Of a stretch of 42,415 nt of DNA, positions 25,495 to 34,011 are shown in pieces. Source of the stretch: Lachnospiraceae bacterium (lineage in GTDB: Bacteria > Bacillota > Clostridia > Lachnospirales > Lachnospiraceae); assembly GCA_024681775.1 (NCBI GenBank), contig JAILAF010000074.1:1-42415 (forward strand). Reading direction: 5' to 3'. The translations under genes were made by a program, and so were the position numbers. Position 1 is the first letter of the stretch. Every line of letters starts with the position of its first letter. The notes below the pieces were generated by a model. That model did no database searches, had not been told where the DNA came from, and saw only the letters and a list, made by a program, of their open reading frames with translations.

Positions 25495-25782
25495 CTATTC
25501 GTCCGCGGGATCTCTCACCAGCTCCACGTCCTCCAGAAGGTCTTCAAATACACCTGCGAGAGCGGCCAGCTCGTCATCGTCCGAAACGATCTCGTAACGG
25601 CTTTCCTCATCGCCCTCCTTACTCAGGTCCCGCAGGATCAGCGCTTCTCCGTCGCCTTCCTCAAAGTCGGTCACCAGGATGTAGTCGACGCCCCCGATCC
25701 TGGCCTGTTCCAACACGAAAAAATCGACGGGGTTGTCACCGTCCGGCTGAAATGTGATCTTCTCCAATTTAGTGTTATCCAT
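25495..25782 (-). CDS. DUF1292 protein (YrzB-like)
   Basis: 95-residue acidic protein. The conserved pattern FFVLEQARIGGVDYILV is typical of DUF1292, whose function is unknown. ATG 25782 follows GGAGG. The neighbours ireB and ruvX match the yrzL-yrrK-yrzB order of Bacillus, which supports the assignment. Confidence 0.9.
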   Translation of the reverse strand: MDNTKLEKITFQPDGDNPVDFFVLEQARIGGVDYILVTDFEEGDGEALILRDLSKEGDEESRYEIVSDDDELAALAGVFEDLLEDVELVRDPADE

Positions 25783-25852
25783 TATTTCATCCTCCGTGAA
25801 GAGAAAACGCCCGCGCGCTTTCCCGAGACGGAAAATCCCCCCACGGGGAATT

Positions 25853-26284
25853 TCATTCATGACCCACTTTTTGTGAATTCATGTAGTCCTGCAAAATGAG
25901 CTGCGCAGCGATCCGGTCCACATGCTTTTTGCGCTCGAAACGGTCCAGGCCGGCCTCCATCATCACCTCATCGGCCTCCACCGTGGTCAGGCGCTCGTCC
26001 ACCAGGATCACGGGCAATCCCGTTCTGCGCTCCAGCTTCTCCTTGAACTCCCGGGTAGCCTCTGCCCTGGGGCCCTCGGAATCGTCCATATTCAGGGGCA
26101 GACCCAGAACGATCCGGTCCACCTCATACGCCCCGATCAGCTCCTCGATCCGGGCGAGGGTACGACGCAGCGCGTTCTCCCGATCCCTGCGGATGATCTC
26201 CACACCCTGGGCGGTGAGCATCAGAGGATCGCTGACGGCCACCCCGACGGTGCGGGAGCCGTAGTCCAGTCCCAGGATACGCAT
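25853..26284 (-). CDS. ruvX: Putative pre-16S rRNA nuclease / Holliday junction resolvase RuvX
   Basis: 143-residue RNase H-fold YqgF protein. The first acidic motif is GLDYGSRTVGVAVSD, the second acidic region contains VDERLTTVEA, and the last Asp is in HVDRIAAQLIL. Family members trim pre-16S rRNA and were first proposed as Holliday junction resolvases. The start codon touches the ireB stop (1-bp overlap), indicating coupling. Confidence 0.94.
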   Translation of the reverse strand: MRILGLDYGSRTVGVAVSDPLMLTAQGVEIIRRDRENALRRTLARIEELIGAYEVDRIVLGLPLNMDDSEGPRAEATREFKEKLERRTGLPVILVDERLTTVEADEVMMEAGLDRFERKKHVDRIAAQLILQDYMNSQKVGHE

Positions 26285-26544
26285 CAGTTCCAGCCTCTGC
26301 CGGCGATGTACGCCTCCAGAAGCTCCTCCACCAGCTCGTCTCTCTCCACCTTCATGATGAGACTTCTGGCGCCCTTATGGCTGGTGATGTAGGTGGGATC
26401 TCCGCTCATGATGTATCCCACGATCTGGTTCACCGGGTTGTATCCTTTCTCCTGGAGCGACTGGTACACCGACTCCAGAACGGCTCCTGCCTCCACCTCG
26501 GAATCAACCACTTCGAAATATTGCGTATTCTCCAGCTTTTGCAT
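26284..26544 (-). CDS. ireB: IreB-family regulatory phosphoprotein (YrzL)
   Basis: 86-residue UPF0297 protein. In Enterococcus, IreB is phosphorylated on N-terminal threonines by the Ser/Thr kinase IreK and controls cephalosporin tolerance; Thr7 here is a candidate site. The conserved core [20 protein letters not shown] is clear. It is the first gene of an eight-gene run, behind its own promoter. Confidence 0.93.
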   Translation of the reverse strand: MQKLENTQYFEVVDSEVEAGAVLESVYQSLQEKGYNPVNQIVGYIMSGDPTYITSHKGARSLIMKVERDELVEELLEAYIAGRGWN

Positions 26545-26637
26545 CGTTACCTCCGTGATGAGAAATCACTTTCAAGCTGTTTCCTCACATCGTTGCATTC
26601 CCACGGCTCATCTGCATAGATAGCCACACTACTCTAC

Positions 26638-26666
26638 ATCATACGCCACAATTTCCGATTATTCAA
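26638..26666 (-). promoter_or_regulatory. Promoter of the ireB operon
   Basis: Minus-strand TTGAAT (26666-26661), 17 bp, TATGAT (26643-26638). The -35 element overlaps the stop codon of mtaB, so the housekeeping run can be transcribed independently of mtaB. The leader to ireB is about 90 nt. Confidence 0.75.
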
Positions 26667-28125
26667 GGGTTCCCGCCATAAGATCGGATTCCAGAAACCC
26701 GGTGACGGCGACCCGGGAAACGGTCCCTGCGAGCCCCTCTTCCGCAGGCACGGCGATCCGCACATAATCCGGTGTATGGCCCACGGTCATGGGCTTTCCG
26801 CCGATGTTTACCTCCTCCTCCCAGAGGACGTCTGCAACCTGCCCCACATATTTTTCCCGGAAGGCTTTCGACTGATCCTCCGTCAGCTGCAGCAGGATGT
26901 CGCTCCTTTGATTTTTCACCTCAGAGGTGCACTGGTTCGGCAGACGGTCCGCCACGGTGCCCTTGCGCCTGGAGTATTTGAACACGTGAATCTCGTAGAA
27001 TGCGATCTGCCGCAGGAAATCCAGGGTCCGTGCGAACTCCTCCGGGGTTTCGCCCGGAAAACCGACGATCACGTCAGTTGTGATGGCGGGCCTGTCGAAA
27101 GCGGCGCGCAGGATCTCTACGCTGCGGGCAAAGTCCGCGGTCGTGTACTTCCGGTTCATGCGGTAAAGGGTATCGTCGCATCCGCTCTGCAGCGATAGAT
27201 GAAAATGGGGGCAAAGCTTGGGCAGCGCCGCCATGCGGCGCGCGGTTTCCTCCGTGATGAGACGGGGCTCCAGGGAGCTGATGCGGATCCGCTCCAGGCC
27301 TTCCACTTCACTGATGCACTCCAGCAGGTCCGTCAGCAGACTGCTGCCGCCGTAATCCCCAGCGCCGGAAGGGCCTTTCCTGGTGGGAACCGGCTCGCCG
27401 GAGAGCCAAGCGTCCCGATCAAAATCGATGCCGTAGGAGCTGATATGGATCCCGGTGAGGACAATCTCCCGGCAGCCGCTCTTCACCACGTCCCGGATCT
27501 CGGAAAGGATATCGTCCCGGCCCCGGCTGCGGACCCGCCCCCTGGCGTAGGGGATGGCGCAGTAGGTGCAGAACTGGTTGCAGCCGTCCTGGATCTTGAT
27601 GTAGGCTCTGGTGTGCTCCGAGGGACGCTGCAGATGCATTTCCTCATAGGAGCAGAGCTCCCCGCCGTCCTGCCGGACCATGCGGGCGGGGGCGTTCAGC
27701 CCGGGCGCGGCGCCTTCCGCCTGGGCACCCTCCTGCGCTGTCGCCGCGCAGGCAGCATCCCCGGCCGTCAGATCCCTTTTGTCCCGCAGCATCTCCTCAA
27801 TGAGGTCCAGGTATTCGCCCTTATGATTGTTACCGATGGCCAGGTCCACGGAAGGGTCCGCCTGCACCCCGGCAGGGTCTGTCTGTACATAGCAGCCCAC
27901 GGCCACCACCAGGGCCTCCGGGTTCTTTTGCTTCGCCCGATGCAGCATCTGGCGGCTCTTCCGGTCGGCGATATTGGTCACTGTGCACGTGTTGATGACA
28001 TAGATGTCGGCAATCTGCGTAAAATCCACGACAGAGTAACCTCTGGATTGGGCACTTTGTATCATACAATCCAGTTCATAGGAATTCACTTTGCAGCCGA
28101 GGTTGTGAAATGCGATAGTTTTCAT
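26659..28125 (-). CDS. mtaB: tRNA t6A37 methylthiotransferase MtaB
   Basis: Radical-SAM methylthiotransferase that adds 2-methylthio to N6-threonylcarbamoyl-A37. 488 residues. The N-terminal iron-sulfur cysteines are C11, C47 and C78, the radical-SAM triad is C182, C186 and C189 (GCNQFCTYC), and a C-terminal TRAM-like domain starts near 425. An Ala/Glu-rich insert at about 117-158 makes it longer than usual (about 440). The start is ATG 28125; the ribosome site is poor. It is divergent from the HPr-like gene. Confidence 0.92.
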   Translation of the reverse strand: MKTIAFHNLGCKVNSYELDCMIQSAQSRGYSVVDFTQIADIYVINTCTVTNIADRKSRQMLHRAKQKNPEALVVAVGCYVQTDPAGVQADPSVDLAIGNNHKGEYLDLIEEMLRDKRDLTAGDAACAATAQEGAQAEGAAPGLNAPARMVRQDGGELCSYEEMHLQRPSEHTRAYIKIQDGCNQFCTYCAIPYARGRVRSRGRDDILSEIRDVVKSGCREIVLTGIHISSYGIDFDRDAWLSGEPVPTRKGPSGAGDYGGSSLLTDLLECISEVEGLERIRISSLEPRLITEETARRMAALPKLCPHFHLSLQSGCDDTLYRMNRKYTTADFARSVEILRAAFDRPAITTDVIVGFPGETPEEFARTLDFLRQIAFYEIHVFKYSRRKGTVADRLPNQCTSEVKNQRSDILLQLTEDQSKAFREKYVGQVADVLWEEEVNIGGKPMTVGHTPDYVRIAVPAEEGLAGTVSRVAVTGFLESDLMAGTLE

Positions 28126-28133
28126 AATATTTC

Positions 28134-28162
28134 TTGACTTTTAAAAAAAACACTTATATGAT
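28134..28162 (+). promoter_or_regulatory. Promoter of the HPr-like gene
   Basis: TTGACT (28134-28139), 17 bp, TATGAT (28157-28162), close to consensus. It suggests strong constitutive expression. Confidence 0.85.
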
Positions 28163-28225
28163 GGGGGCGTAGCAAATGAATAGTGAAGAATAGCAAATAA
28201 GGAAACTCACAGGAGGTAACCGACT

Positions 28226-28456
28226 ATGAAGACTGTAAAAATTTCCCTGAATTCCATTGACAAGGTAAAGTCCTTCGTCAACGACGTAACCAAGTTTGAT
28301 TATGACTTCGACCTGGTATCCGGCCGTTATGTCATCGATGCAAAGTCCATCATGGGTATCTTCTCCCTGGATCTGTCCAAGCCCATCGACCTGAACATTC
28401 ACACCGAGGGTGGCGCTGAGGACGTTATGAAGGTTCTGGAGCAGTATATCGTATAA
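28226..28456 (+). CDS. HPr-like protein lacking the phosphocarrier histidine (Crh-like)
   Basis: 76-residue HPr-fold protein. The regulatory serine motif is intact (AKSIMGIFSL, Ser41, equivalent to Ser46 of HPr), but an ungapped alignment from that serine puts Ser10 where His15 should be, and the GIHARPA loop is replaced by SIDKVKS. The only His, H59, is far from this place. It therefore cannot relay phosphate in the PTS; a role like that of Bacillus Crh, a Ser-phosphorylated co-regulator of carbon catabolite repression, is inferred. AGGAGG precedes the ATG. It has a strong promoter and terminator and stands alone. Confidence 0.85.
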   Translation: MKTVKISLNSIDKVKSFVNDVTKFDYDFDLVSGRYVIDAKSIMGIFSLDLSKPIDLNIHTEGGAEDVMKVLEQYIV

Positions 28457-28470
28457 ATTGTTTGCTACGC

Positions 28471-28503
28471 AGAGCCCGGAGTGATCCGGGCTCTTATTTT
28501 TTT
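28471..28503 (+). terminator. Terminator of the HPr-like gene
   Basis: 10-bp stem AGAGCCCGGA / TCCGGGCTCT with a 4-nt loop and then a T-rich tail. It overlaps the stop codon of thiI on the other strand. Confidence 0.88.
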
Positions 28504-29719
28504 ACTCTTCTTCCGCACCCACCCGGATGATGCGGTCCGTTTCGAAGGCTGCCTCCAGCAGAGGCCCGATGACCTCATCCAGATTGTGCTCATGACGGCG
28601 GATCACATTGACATTGGGCTTGGTGACGGGATGCTTTGCCACAAAGATGGTGCAGCAGTCTTCGTAGGGCAGGATGCTGGTCTCGTAGGTGCCGATGCGC
28701 TCGGAGATCTCCACGATGTCCTGCTTGTCGAAAGCGATCAGTGGCCGGTACACGGGCAGGGTGCAGACTTCATTGGTCGCCACCAGGCTGGCCATGGTCT
28801 GGGATGCCACCTGGCCGATGCTCTCGCCGGTGACAAGGCCCAGCGCGCCGCAGTCCTGCGCCAGCTTTTCCGCGATCCGCATCATGTAGCGGCGCATGAT
28901 GATGGTCAGCTCCTCATGGGGGCAGAGCTCGTAGATCTTCAGCTGGATATCGGTGAAGTTGATGACATGGAGATTGATGGGGCCGGTGTATGCCGACACG
29001 ATCGTTGCCAGGTCCACCACTTTTTGCAGCGCCCGCTCACTGGTGTAGGGCGGCGCATTGAAATACACCGCATCCAGCGTGACGCCCCGCTTTGCGATCA
29101 TCCATCCCGCCACGGGGGAGTCGATACCGCCGGAAAGCAGGAGCATGGCCTTACCGCCGGTACCCACAGGCATGCCGCCGGGGCCGGGGAGAATCTCGGA
29201 ATAGACATAGATGCGGTCTCGGATCTCCACCTCCAGCAGGATCTCGGGCTTGTGCACATCCACTTTCAGCTGCGGATAGGCCTGCAGCAGCACTTCTCCC
29301 AGATCCGCATTGATCTCCATGGAATTCTTCGGATAGTTCTTCCGGTTTCTCCGGGCATTCACCTTAAAGGTCAGGGGTTTCTCCCCGTTCATCCTGTCGC
29401 CGTACATGTCGCCCCAATAGGAGACGACCTGCTGCGCCAGCGCGTCAAACCCCTCATCCTCCAGGCTCAAAGTCGGTGCGATGCCCACGGTGCCGAAGAC
29501 CTTGCCCAGGCGCTCCACCACCTCGTCGAAGTCAAAATCCTCCTTCATTTCCAGGAAGATCCTGCCAGGGGTCTTGCGCAGGTAAAAACTTCCCGCCATG
29601 TCCCGCAGGGCATTTTTCACCCTGTCAACCAGGGCATCCTCAAAGAGGAAGCGGTTCCGGCCTTTGATGCCGATCTCCGCGTATTTGATGATAAAAGTGC
29701 GAAAGAGTGATTTTTTCAA
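28502..29719 (-). CDS. thiI: tRNA 4-thiouridine synthase ThiI
   Basis: 405 residues: ferredoxin-like and THUMP domains (to about 165), then a PP-loop ATPase with SGGIDSP near 195. It adenylates U8 of tRNA and inserts sulfur; it can also feed thiamine thiazole synthesis. The rhodanese domain of the enterobacterial protein is absent, as usual in Firmicutes; a cysteine of YEDCCTIF is the likely catalytic residue, with sulfur supplied by the desulfurase encoded upstream (4-bp overlap). Confidence 0.95.
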   Translation of the reverse strand: MKKSLFRTFIIKYAEIGIKGRNRFLFEDALVDRVKNALRDMAGSFYLRKTPGRIFLEMKEDFDFDEVVERLGKVFGTVGIAPTLSLEDEGFDALAQQVVSYWGDMYGDRMNGEKPLTFKVNARRNRKNYPKNSMEINADLGEVLLQAYPQLKVDVHKPEILLEVEIRDRIYVYSEILPGPGGMPVGTGGKAMLLLSGGIDSPVAGWMIAKRGVTLDAVYFNAPPYTSERALQKVVDLATIVSAYTGPINLHVINFTDIQLKIYELCPHEELTIIMRRYMMRIAEKLAQDCGALGLVTGESIGQVASQTMASLVATNEVCTLPVYRPLIAFDKQDIVEISERIGTYETSILPYEDCCTIFVAKHPVTKPNVNVIRRHEHNLDEVIGPLLEAAFETDRIIRVGAEEE

Positions 29720-30936
29720 TTTCTCGTATACCTCTGAAGTACCGGAAGCCTGGTCCGGATCGCATTGACTGCCGCATCAATCTCCTCCGGCGTCGTGTAC
29801 ACGGAGGTGGAAAACCGCAGCGTAGATCCCGCAAGACTCTCATTTAAGCCGATGGCTGCAAGGGTTGCGGATGTGGTCTTTTTGTGGGTGGAGCAGGCGC
29901 TGCCGGCGGATACATAAATGCCGTCCTCCTCCAGCGCGTGGAGCAGCACCTCGCTGCGGACGCCGGCGAAGGAAACGGAGATCACATGGGGCGCCGTGCC
30001 CAGCACCGTCAGGTCTTCCTCCCGCACGCGCACGCACCGGTCCCCGGGCAGATCCCGGTCAGAAACGGGGATGAGGCCGTTTACCCGGACCCCCGTCAGG
30101 TCCGCAACGCCGCGGATCAGCCGCACCTTCAGGTCATAAAGGCGCTGCGTATCCTCCTCGAGATGCTCGTAGAGGAGCCCTGCCGCCATGGCCATGCCCA
30201 CAATTCCGGGGACATTTTCCGTGCCGTTTTGCAGTCCGCCCTGCTGCCCGCCGCCGTAGGAGATGGGCAGGAGCCTGACTCCCTCGCCCACATAGAGAAA
30301 TCCCACGCCCTTGGGCCCGTGGATCTTGTGTCCGCTGGCAGAGAGCAGATCGATGTGCTGCCGCTTGGGCAGGATCACTGCCTTGCCGAAGCCCTGCACC
30401 GCATCCACATGAAAAAGGGTCTGCGGATTCCGGGACTTGATGAGTTCGCCGATGGCGGAAAGGTCCTGTACGGCACCGATCTCGTTGTTGGTGTGCATGA
30501 TCGACACAAGTGTCGTTTCCGGAGTGATGGCTTCGGACAGCGCATCAAGGCTGATGTGACCGCAGGCATCCACGTCCAGGCAGGTCACGGTAAAGCCTTC
30601 CTCCTCCAGGCACTTCATGGATTGCAGCACCGCGGGGTGTTCGATCCGGGTGGTGATGAGGTGCCTGCCGCTGCGGGCCTTTGCCCTGGCAGCTCCCAGG
30701 ATGGCCAGATTGTCGGCGCCGGTGCCGCCCGAAGTGTAGATGATCTGCTTTTCATTGCACTTCAGGATTCCCGCCAGGGTCCGGGAAGCCTCCCGGATGA
30801 GGCGCTCCGCCTCCACGCCCTTGCTGTGCATACTGGAGGGATTCCCGTAATACGAGGTCATCACCTCCGCCATGCGATCCGCCACCGCCGGCGCCACCAT
30901 GGTGGTAGCGGAATTGTCCAAATAGATTTCCGTCAT
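29716..30936 (-). CDS. Cysteine desulfurase (NifS/IscS class)
   Basis: PLP enzyme of 406 residues that takes sulfur from cysteine as a persulfide. The PLP lysine is K204 (SGHKIHGPKG), the stacking histidine is H100, and the persulfide cysteine is C348 (SAGSACSTHKK). Encoded with 4-bp overlap before thiI, it is most likely the dedicated sulfur donor for tRNA thiolation rather than the general Fe-S enzyme. No iscU/sufU gene is adjacent. The ribosome site is weak; the gene follows rsmE by 6 bp. Confidence 0.94.
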   Translation of the reverse strand: MTEIYLDNSATTMVAPAVADRMAEVMTSYYGNPSSMHSKGVEAERLIREASRTLAGILKCNEKQIIYTSGGTGADNLAILGAARAKARSGRHLITTRIEHPAVLQSMKCLEEEGFTVTCLDVDACGHISLDALSEAITPETTLVSIMHTNNEIGAVQDLSAIGELIKSRNPQTLFHVDAVQGFGKAVILPKRQHIDLLSASGHKIHGPKGVGFLYVGEGVRLLPISYGGGQQGGLQNGTENVPGIVGMAMAAGLLYEHLEEDTQRLYDLKVRLIRGVADLTGVRVNGLIPVSDRDLPGDRCVRVREEDLTVLGTAPHVISVSFAGVRSEVLLHALEEDGIYVSAGSACSTHKKTTSATLAAIGLNESLAGSTLRFSTSVYTTPEEIDAAVNAIRTRLPVLQRYTRN

Positions 30937-30942
30937 TGCTTT

Positions 30943-31695
30943 CTAAACTTTCCCTTCCGTCAGATAGCCCAGCCAGGACAGGACTACCATTCCCGCAGTC
31001 TCGGTGCGCAAAATGCGCTTCCCCAGCGTGATGGCCTGCGCACCGGCAGATGCCGCACGCTCCACCTCTCCGGGATCAAAGCCCCCTTCGGGGCCGATGA
31101 AAACAGCCACCCGCTCTCCCGGCCGGATGCTTTCCAGAAGCTCTCTGGTGTGCTCCATATCCTCTGCCATCTCATAGGGGAGCAGGAAATGATCAAAGGT
31201 CCGCGCTTCCTCCACTGCCTGAGCAAAGGGCAGCACATTTCCCACCTCGGGGATGATCCCCCGCTTGCTCTGCTTGGCCGCCGCTTCCGCAATGCTCTGC
31301 CAGCGGGCGATGCGGGAAGCTTCCTTTTTGGGGTCCAGCTTCATGACACAGCGCTTCATGGAGACGGGCACCACACGGGACGCTCCCAGCTCCACGCATT
31401 TTTGCAGGATGAGCTCCATCTTGTCGGACTTGGGCAGGCCCTGGTAGAGCACCACTTCAATGGGGAGTTCATTGTCCGCTTCCCGGATGAAGCGCAGCTC
31501 GCAGAGGACCTCATTCTCCGTCATCTCCAGGATACCGCAGCGGTAGTCCCTTCCGTCGATCCCGTTCATGACGCTGATCTCATCCCCCGGCTGCATCCGC
31601 AGCACGGAACGGATGTGGTTCACATCTTTTCCGGTGAGGATGACCCGTTTTTCTTCCACATGGATCTGACTGTCATCTGTAAAAAATCGGTACAT
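30943..31695 (-). CDS. rsmE: 16S rRNA m3U1498 methyltransferase RsmE
   Basis: 250-residue SPOUT methyltransferase with an N-terminal PUA-like domain. C-terminal knot motifs include FIGPEGGFDPGEVE and ITLGKRILRTETA. It methylates U1498 of 16S rRNA. The start is 1 bp after the prmA stop; the pair prmA-rsmE is conserved across Firmicutes. Confidence 0.95.
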   Translation of the reverse strand: MYRFFTDDSQIHVEEKRVILTGKDVNHIRSVLRMQPGDEISVMNGIDGRDYRCGILEMTENEVLCELRFIREADNELPIEVVLYQGLPKSDKMELILQKCVELGASRVVPVSMKRCVMKLDPKKEASRIARWQSIAEAAAKQSKRGIIPEVGNVLPFAQAVEEARTFDHFLLPYEMAEDMEHTRELLESIRPGERVAVFIGPEGGFDPGEVERAASAGAQAITLGKRILRTETAGMVVLSWLGYLTEGKV

Positions 31696-31696
31696 A

Positions 31697-32701
31697 TCAA
31701 TTCTCCGGACGTCTCGCCGTGATGCTGCGCCACTCGCCCTGAGCGGTGACTTCCAGCACTTCCAGGCCCGCTGCTTCCACTGCCTCCCGCACCATCTGCT
31801 CGCGAATGTCCAGGATGCCGGAAGTGATGTAGATGCCGCCGGGCTTTAAGCACTTCACCGCAGCGGGGGTCAGGACCACCAGCACCTCTGCCAGGATGTT
31901 TGCGACGACGATGTCATATTTCTCACATCCCACGCGCTCCTGCACCGCAGGGTCGTCGATGAGGTTGCCGATGATGAGTTCGAAATCCGCAGGGTCAATG
32001 CCGTTGTCCCTGCAGTTCTGAGCCACCGCCTCAATGGCGCAGGGATCCAGATCCGTGCCCACCGCATGACCCGCGCCGAACTTCAGGCCCAGGATGGAAA
32101 GGATGCCGCTGCCGGTGCCCAGATCCAGGATCTGCGCGTCCTCCGTCATGTGTTTACGAATGGAGCGGATGCAGAGCTGGGTGGTCTCGTGCATGCCGGT
32201 ACCGAAAGCGGTGCCGGGATCGATGTGCAGGGTCATGGAAGGTGCAGGATCCGCATTTGCGCTTTCCGGCTCCTCCCAGGAAGGAATGACAAGAATGTCA
32301 TCTATCCGAAACTGATGGAAGTACTGCTTCCAGTTGTTGATCCAGTCGATGTCCTCGGTCTCATCCACCGTGACGGTGCCCTCTCCGATGTCCAGGTTAA
32401 AATCCCGGAGTTCAGAGAGCTCCGCATCGATGCGAGAAAGAAGTTCCTCACGGGAGATCTCCTCTCCCTCCAGCAGGACCTGTCCATTCTCCCGAAGCTC
32501 CACGAAAAAGCTGAGGTAAGCCATGCCGTCGTCCTCCCCGGTGTCGGGCAGGATGTCCACAAACATCTGCTCCTTCTCCAGGGCGGTGAGGGGGATCTTG
32601 TCCTCGATCTGCGCCCCCTCCAGGCCGATATCATAAAGGGTGCTGATGATGATGTCCTCCGCTCCCGTTACGGTTTTGATCCGGTATCTGACCCATTTCA
32701 T
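31697..32701 (-). CDS. prmA: Ribosomal protein L11 methyltransferase
   Basis: 334-residue SAM-dependent methyltransferase acting on lysines of ribosomal protein L11. Motif I is LDLGTGSGILSI; the motifs IDPGTAFGTGMHETT and VANILAEVL are diagnostic. GGAGG sits before ATG 32701. It begins the prmA-rsmE-desulfurase-thiI run; the 232 bp upstream contain a structured repeat element rather than an obvious promoter, so co-transcription with cysE is possible. Confidence 0.95.
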   Translation of the reverse strand: MKWVRYRIKTVTGAEDIIISTLYDIGLEGAQIEDKIPLTALEKEQMFVDILPDTGEDDGMAYLSFFVELRENGQVLLEGEEISREELLSRIDAELSELRDFNLDIGEGTVTVDETEDIDWINNWKQYFHQFRIDDILVIPSWEEPESANADPAPSMTLHIDPGTAFGTGMHETTQLCIRSIRKHMTEDAQILDLGTGSGILSILGLKFGAGHAVGTDLDPCAIEAVAQNCRDNGIDPADFELIIGNLIDDPAVQERVGCEKYDIVVANILAEVLVVLTPAAVKCLKPGGIYITSGILDIREQMVREAVEAAGLEVLEVTAQGEWRSITARRPEN

Positions 32702-32721
32702 AATTTCTTACCTCCGTTTAG

Positions 32722-32935
32722 GATTGATACTACGGATCGCTTCGCTGCTCTGCAGCTCTCGCAATCCTACACTACAACAGACCGCTTTGCGCTCTGTTGT
32801 CATGCATTCACAATCCGGCGGCATCCCAAAGAGCAGGGATACCGCCTGCTTGCTCGTGTTTGTTCGGGCTCCTGACAGATTCCCCTCAGCAAGCAAGCTT
32901 GCCCGGGGAATCTGCCTTGAACCCTTGTATCAATC
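32722..32935. repeat. 214-bp element with inverted ends and four consecutive hairpins
   Basis: The gene-free gap between cysE and prmA is bounded by GATTGATAC (32722-32730) and its complement GTATCAATC (32927-32935, overlapping the cysE stop). Inside are four stem-loops in a row. A is GGATTG/CAATCC (32721-32767) with inner GCTGC/GCAGC. B is ACAACAGA/TCTGTTGT (32774-32800) with inner CGC/GCG. C is GGCGGCATCCC/GGGATACCGCC (32817-32846). D is CAGATTCCCC/GGGGAATCTG (32876-32914). Stem A uses the same bases as the left end repeat, so the two foldings exclude each other. It could be a small non-autonomous mobile element or a structured leader RNA; no coding frame in it has a ribosome site. Confidence 0.7.
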
Positions 32936-33923
32936 AAATGATGTAAAACCAATTGGTATCTGTCTCTCTGTCGCTGGCGGTGACACTGTCGCCGGCGGTG
33001 ACGCCGTCGATGGCATCATGGTCGCGGCCGTTTTTGATCTGCAGCTCCTGGCTCTTACTGCTGATGCGGGCGCCTGCGTCCACGGAAGAGGTGATGAATA
33101 CATTGGAGCCGATGACCGCATCGTGGCCCACCACAGTCTCGCCGCCCAGGATGGACGCACCGGCATAGATGGTAACCCGGTCCTCGATGGTGGGATGGCG
33201 TTTCACGCCCCGGAGGCTCTGTCCGCCTCTGGTGGAAAGCGCGCCGATGGTAACACCCTGATAGATCTTCACATAATCGCCGATGATGGTGGTCTCACCG
33301 ATGACGATGCCGGTGCCGTGGTCGATGAAGAAATGCCGGCCCAGGGTGGCGCCGGGATGAATGTCGATACCGGTGCGGGAATGGGCTTCCTCCGTCATCA
33401 TGCGGGGGATCAGGGGCACGCCCAGAAGATAGAGTTCATGAGCCAGGCGGGCGGTGACGATAGCGCGCAGCCCGGGGTAGCAGAGGATGACCTCATTGTG
33501 ATTGTACGCAGCGGGGTCCCCATCATAGAAGGCCTGCACATCCGTCTCTACCAGCTCGCGGACCTTACTCAGGCGCAGGATGAACTGCCCGGAGATATCG
33601 CAGGCGATCTCCTCCCGCTCTTCCGGAGACATCTCCGCATATTCCGGAGACTGCTTTAAGGCGATGGTGATCTGCTTGTTCAGCAGGTAGAGCACATCCT
33701 CGATCATGACGGTGAGGCGGCTGTTGAAATTGTAAAAGCGGTAAGATTTCTCACGGAAAAAGCCGGGGAAGACGATCTTGATCAGCTTCTCCAGGACTTC
33801 CGAAACCTCCTCCCGATCCGGCTGATCGAAGAGATCCACACGGTTGATGATCCGGTCTGTTTTAAAATCCTCCAGCAACGTATTTACCAGCGCTTCCGGC
33901 GTGCAGGTCTGTTTTTCGCTCAT
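32934..33923 (-). CDS. cysE: Serine O-acetyltransferase (EpsC/SrpH type)
   Basis: Makes O-acetylserine, the first step of cysteine synthesis. 329 residues: a long helical N-terminal domain (to about 165), then the left-handed parallel beta-helix of hexapeptide repeats with HFFIDHGTGIVIGET carrying the catalytic His. The size and N-domain match the SrpH/EpsC subtype. The C-terminus ends with a short duplicated stretch (GVTAGDSVTAS). AGGGAGG precedes the ATG. A promoter and a 10-bp inverted repeat lie upstream. The thiI and desulfurase genes downstream use cysteine, giving functional context. Confidence 0.93.
   Translation of the reverse strand: MSEKQTCTPEALVNTLLEDFKTDRIINRVDLFDQPDREEVSEVLEKLIKIVFPGFFREKSYRFYNFNSRLTVMIEDVLYLLNKQITIALKQSPEYAEMSPEEREEIACDISGQFILRLSKVRELVETDVQAFYDGDPAAYNHNEVILCYPGLRAIVTARLAHELYLLGVPLIPRMMTEEAHSRTGIDIHPGATLGRHFFIDHGTGIVIGETTIIGDYVKIYQGVTIGALSTRGGQSLRGVKRHPTIEDRVTIYAGASILGGETVVGHDAVIGSNVFITSSVDAGARISSKSQELQIKNGRDHDAIDGVTAGDSVTASDRETDTNWFYII
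32976..33010. repeat. 18-bp tandem repeat at the 3' end of cysE
   Basis: GGCGGTGAC(A/G)C(T/C)GTCG occurs at 32976 and 32994, exactly 18 bp apart, encoding GVTAGD and SVTASD near the protein C-terminus, outside the beta-helix core. Confidence 0.7.
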
Positions 33924-34011
33924 ATCAGGTCCTCCCTAATGTGCTTCAAGCTCCCGTTTGCAGCGGGGTTTCGGGGAAAATCCCCTGTCCCGGCGCAGAT
34001 TCTAACATCTT

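Noticed and set aside
32708-32896. 62-codon frame inside the gap between cysE and prmA
   Set aside because: It begins with TTG and has no ribosome site; the region is better explained by four hairpins and inverted ends.
33924-34011. T-box leader for cysE
   Set aside because: The transcript leader is about 80 nt, far below T-box length, and no T-box consensus is seen.
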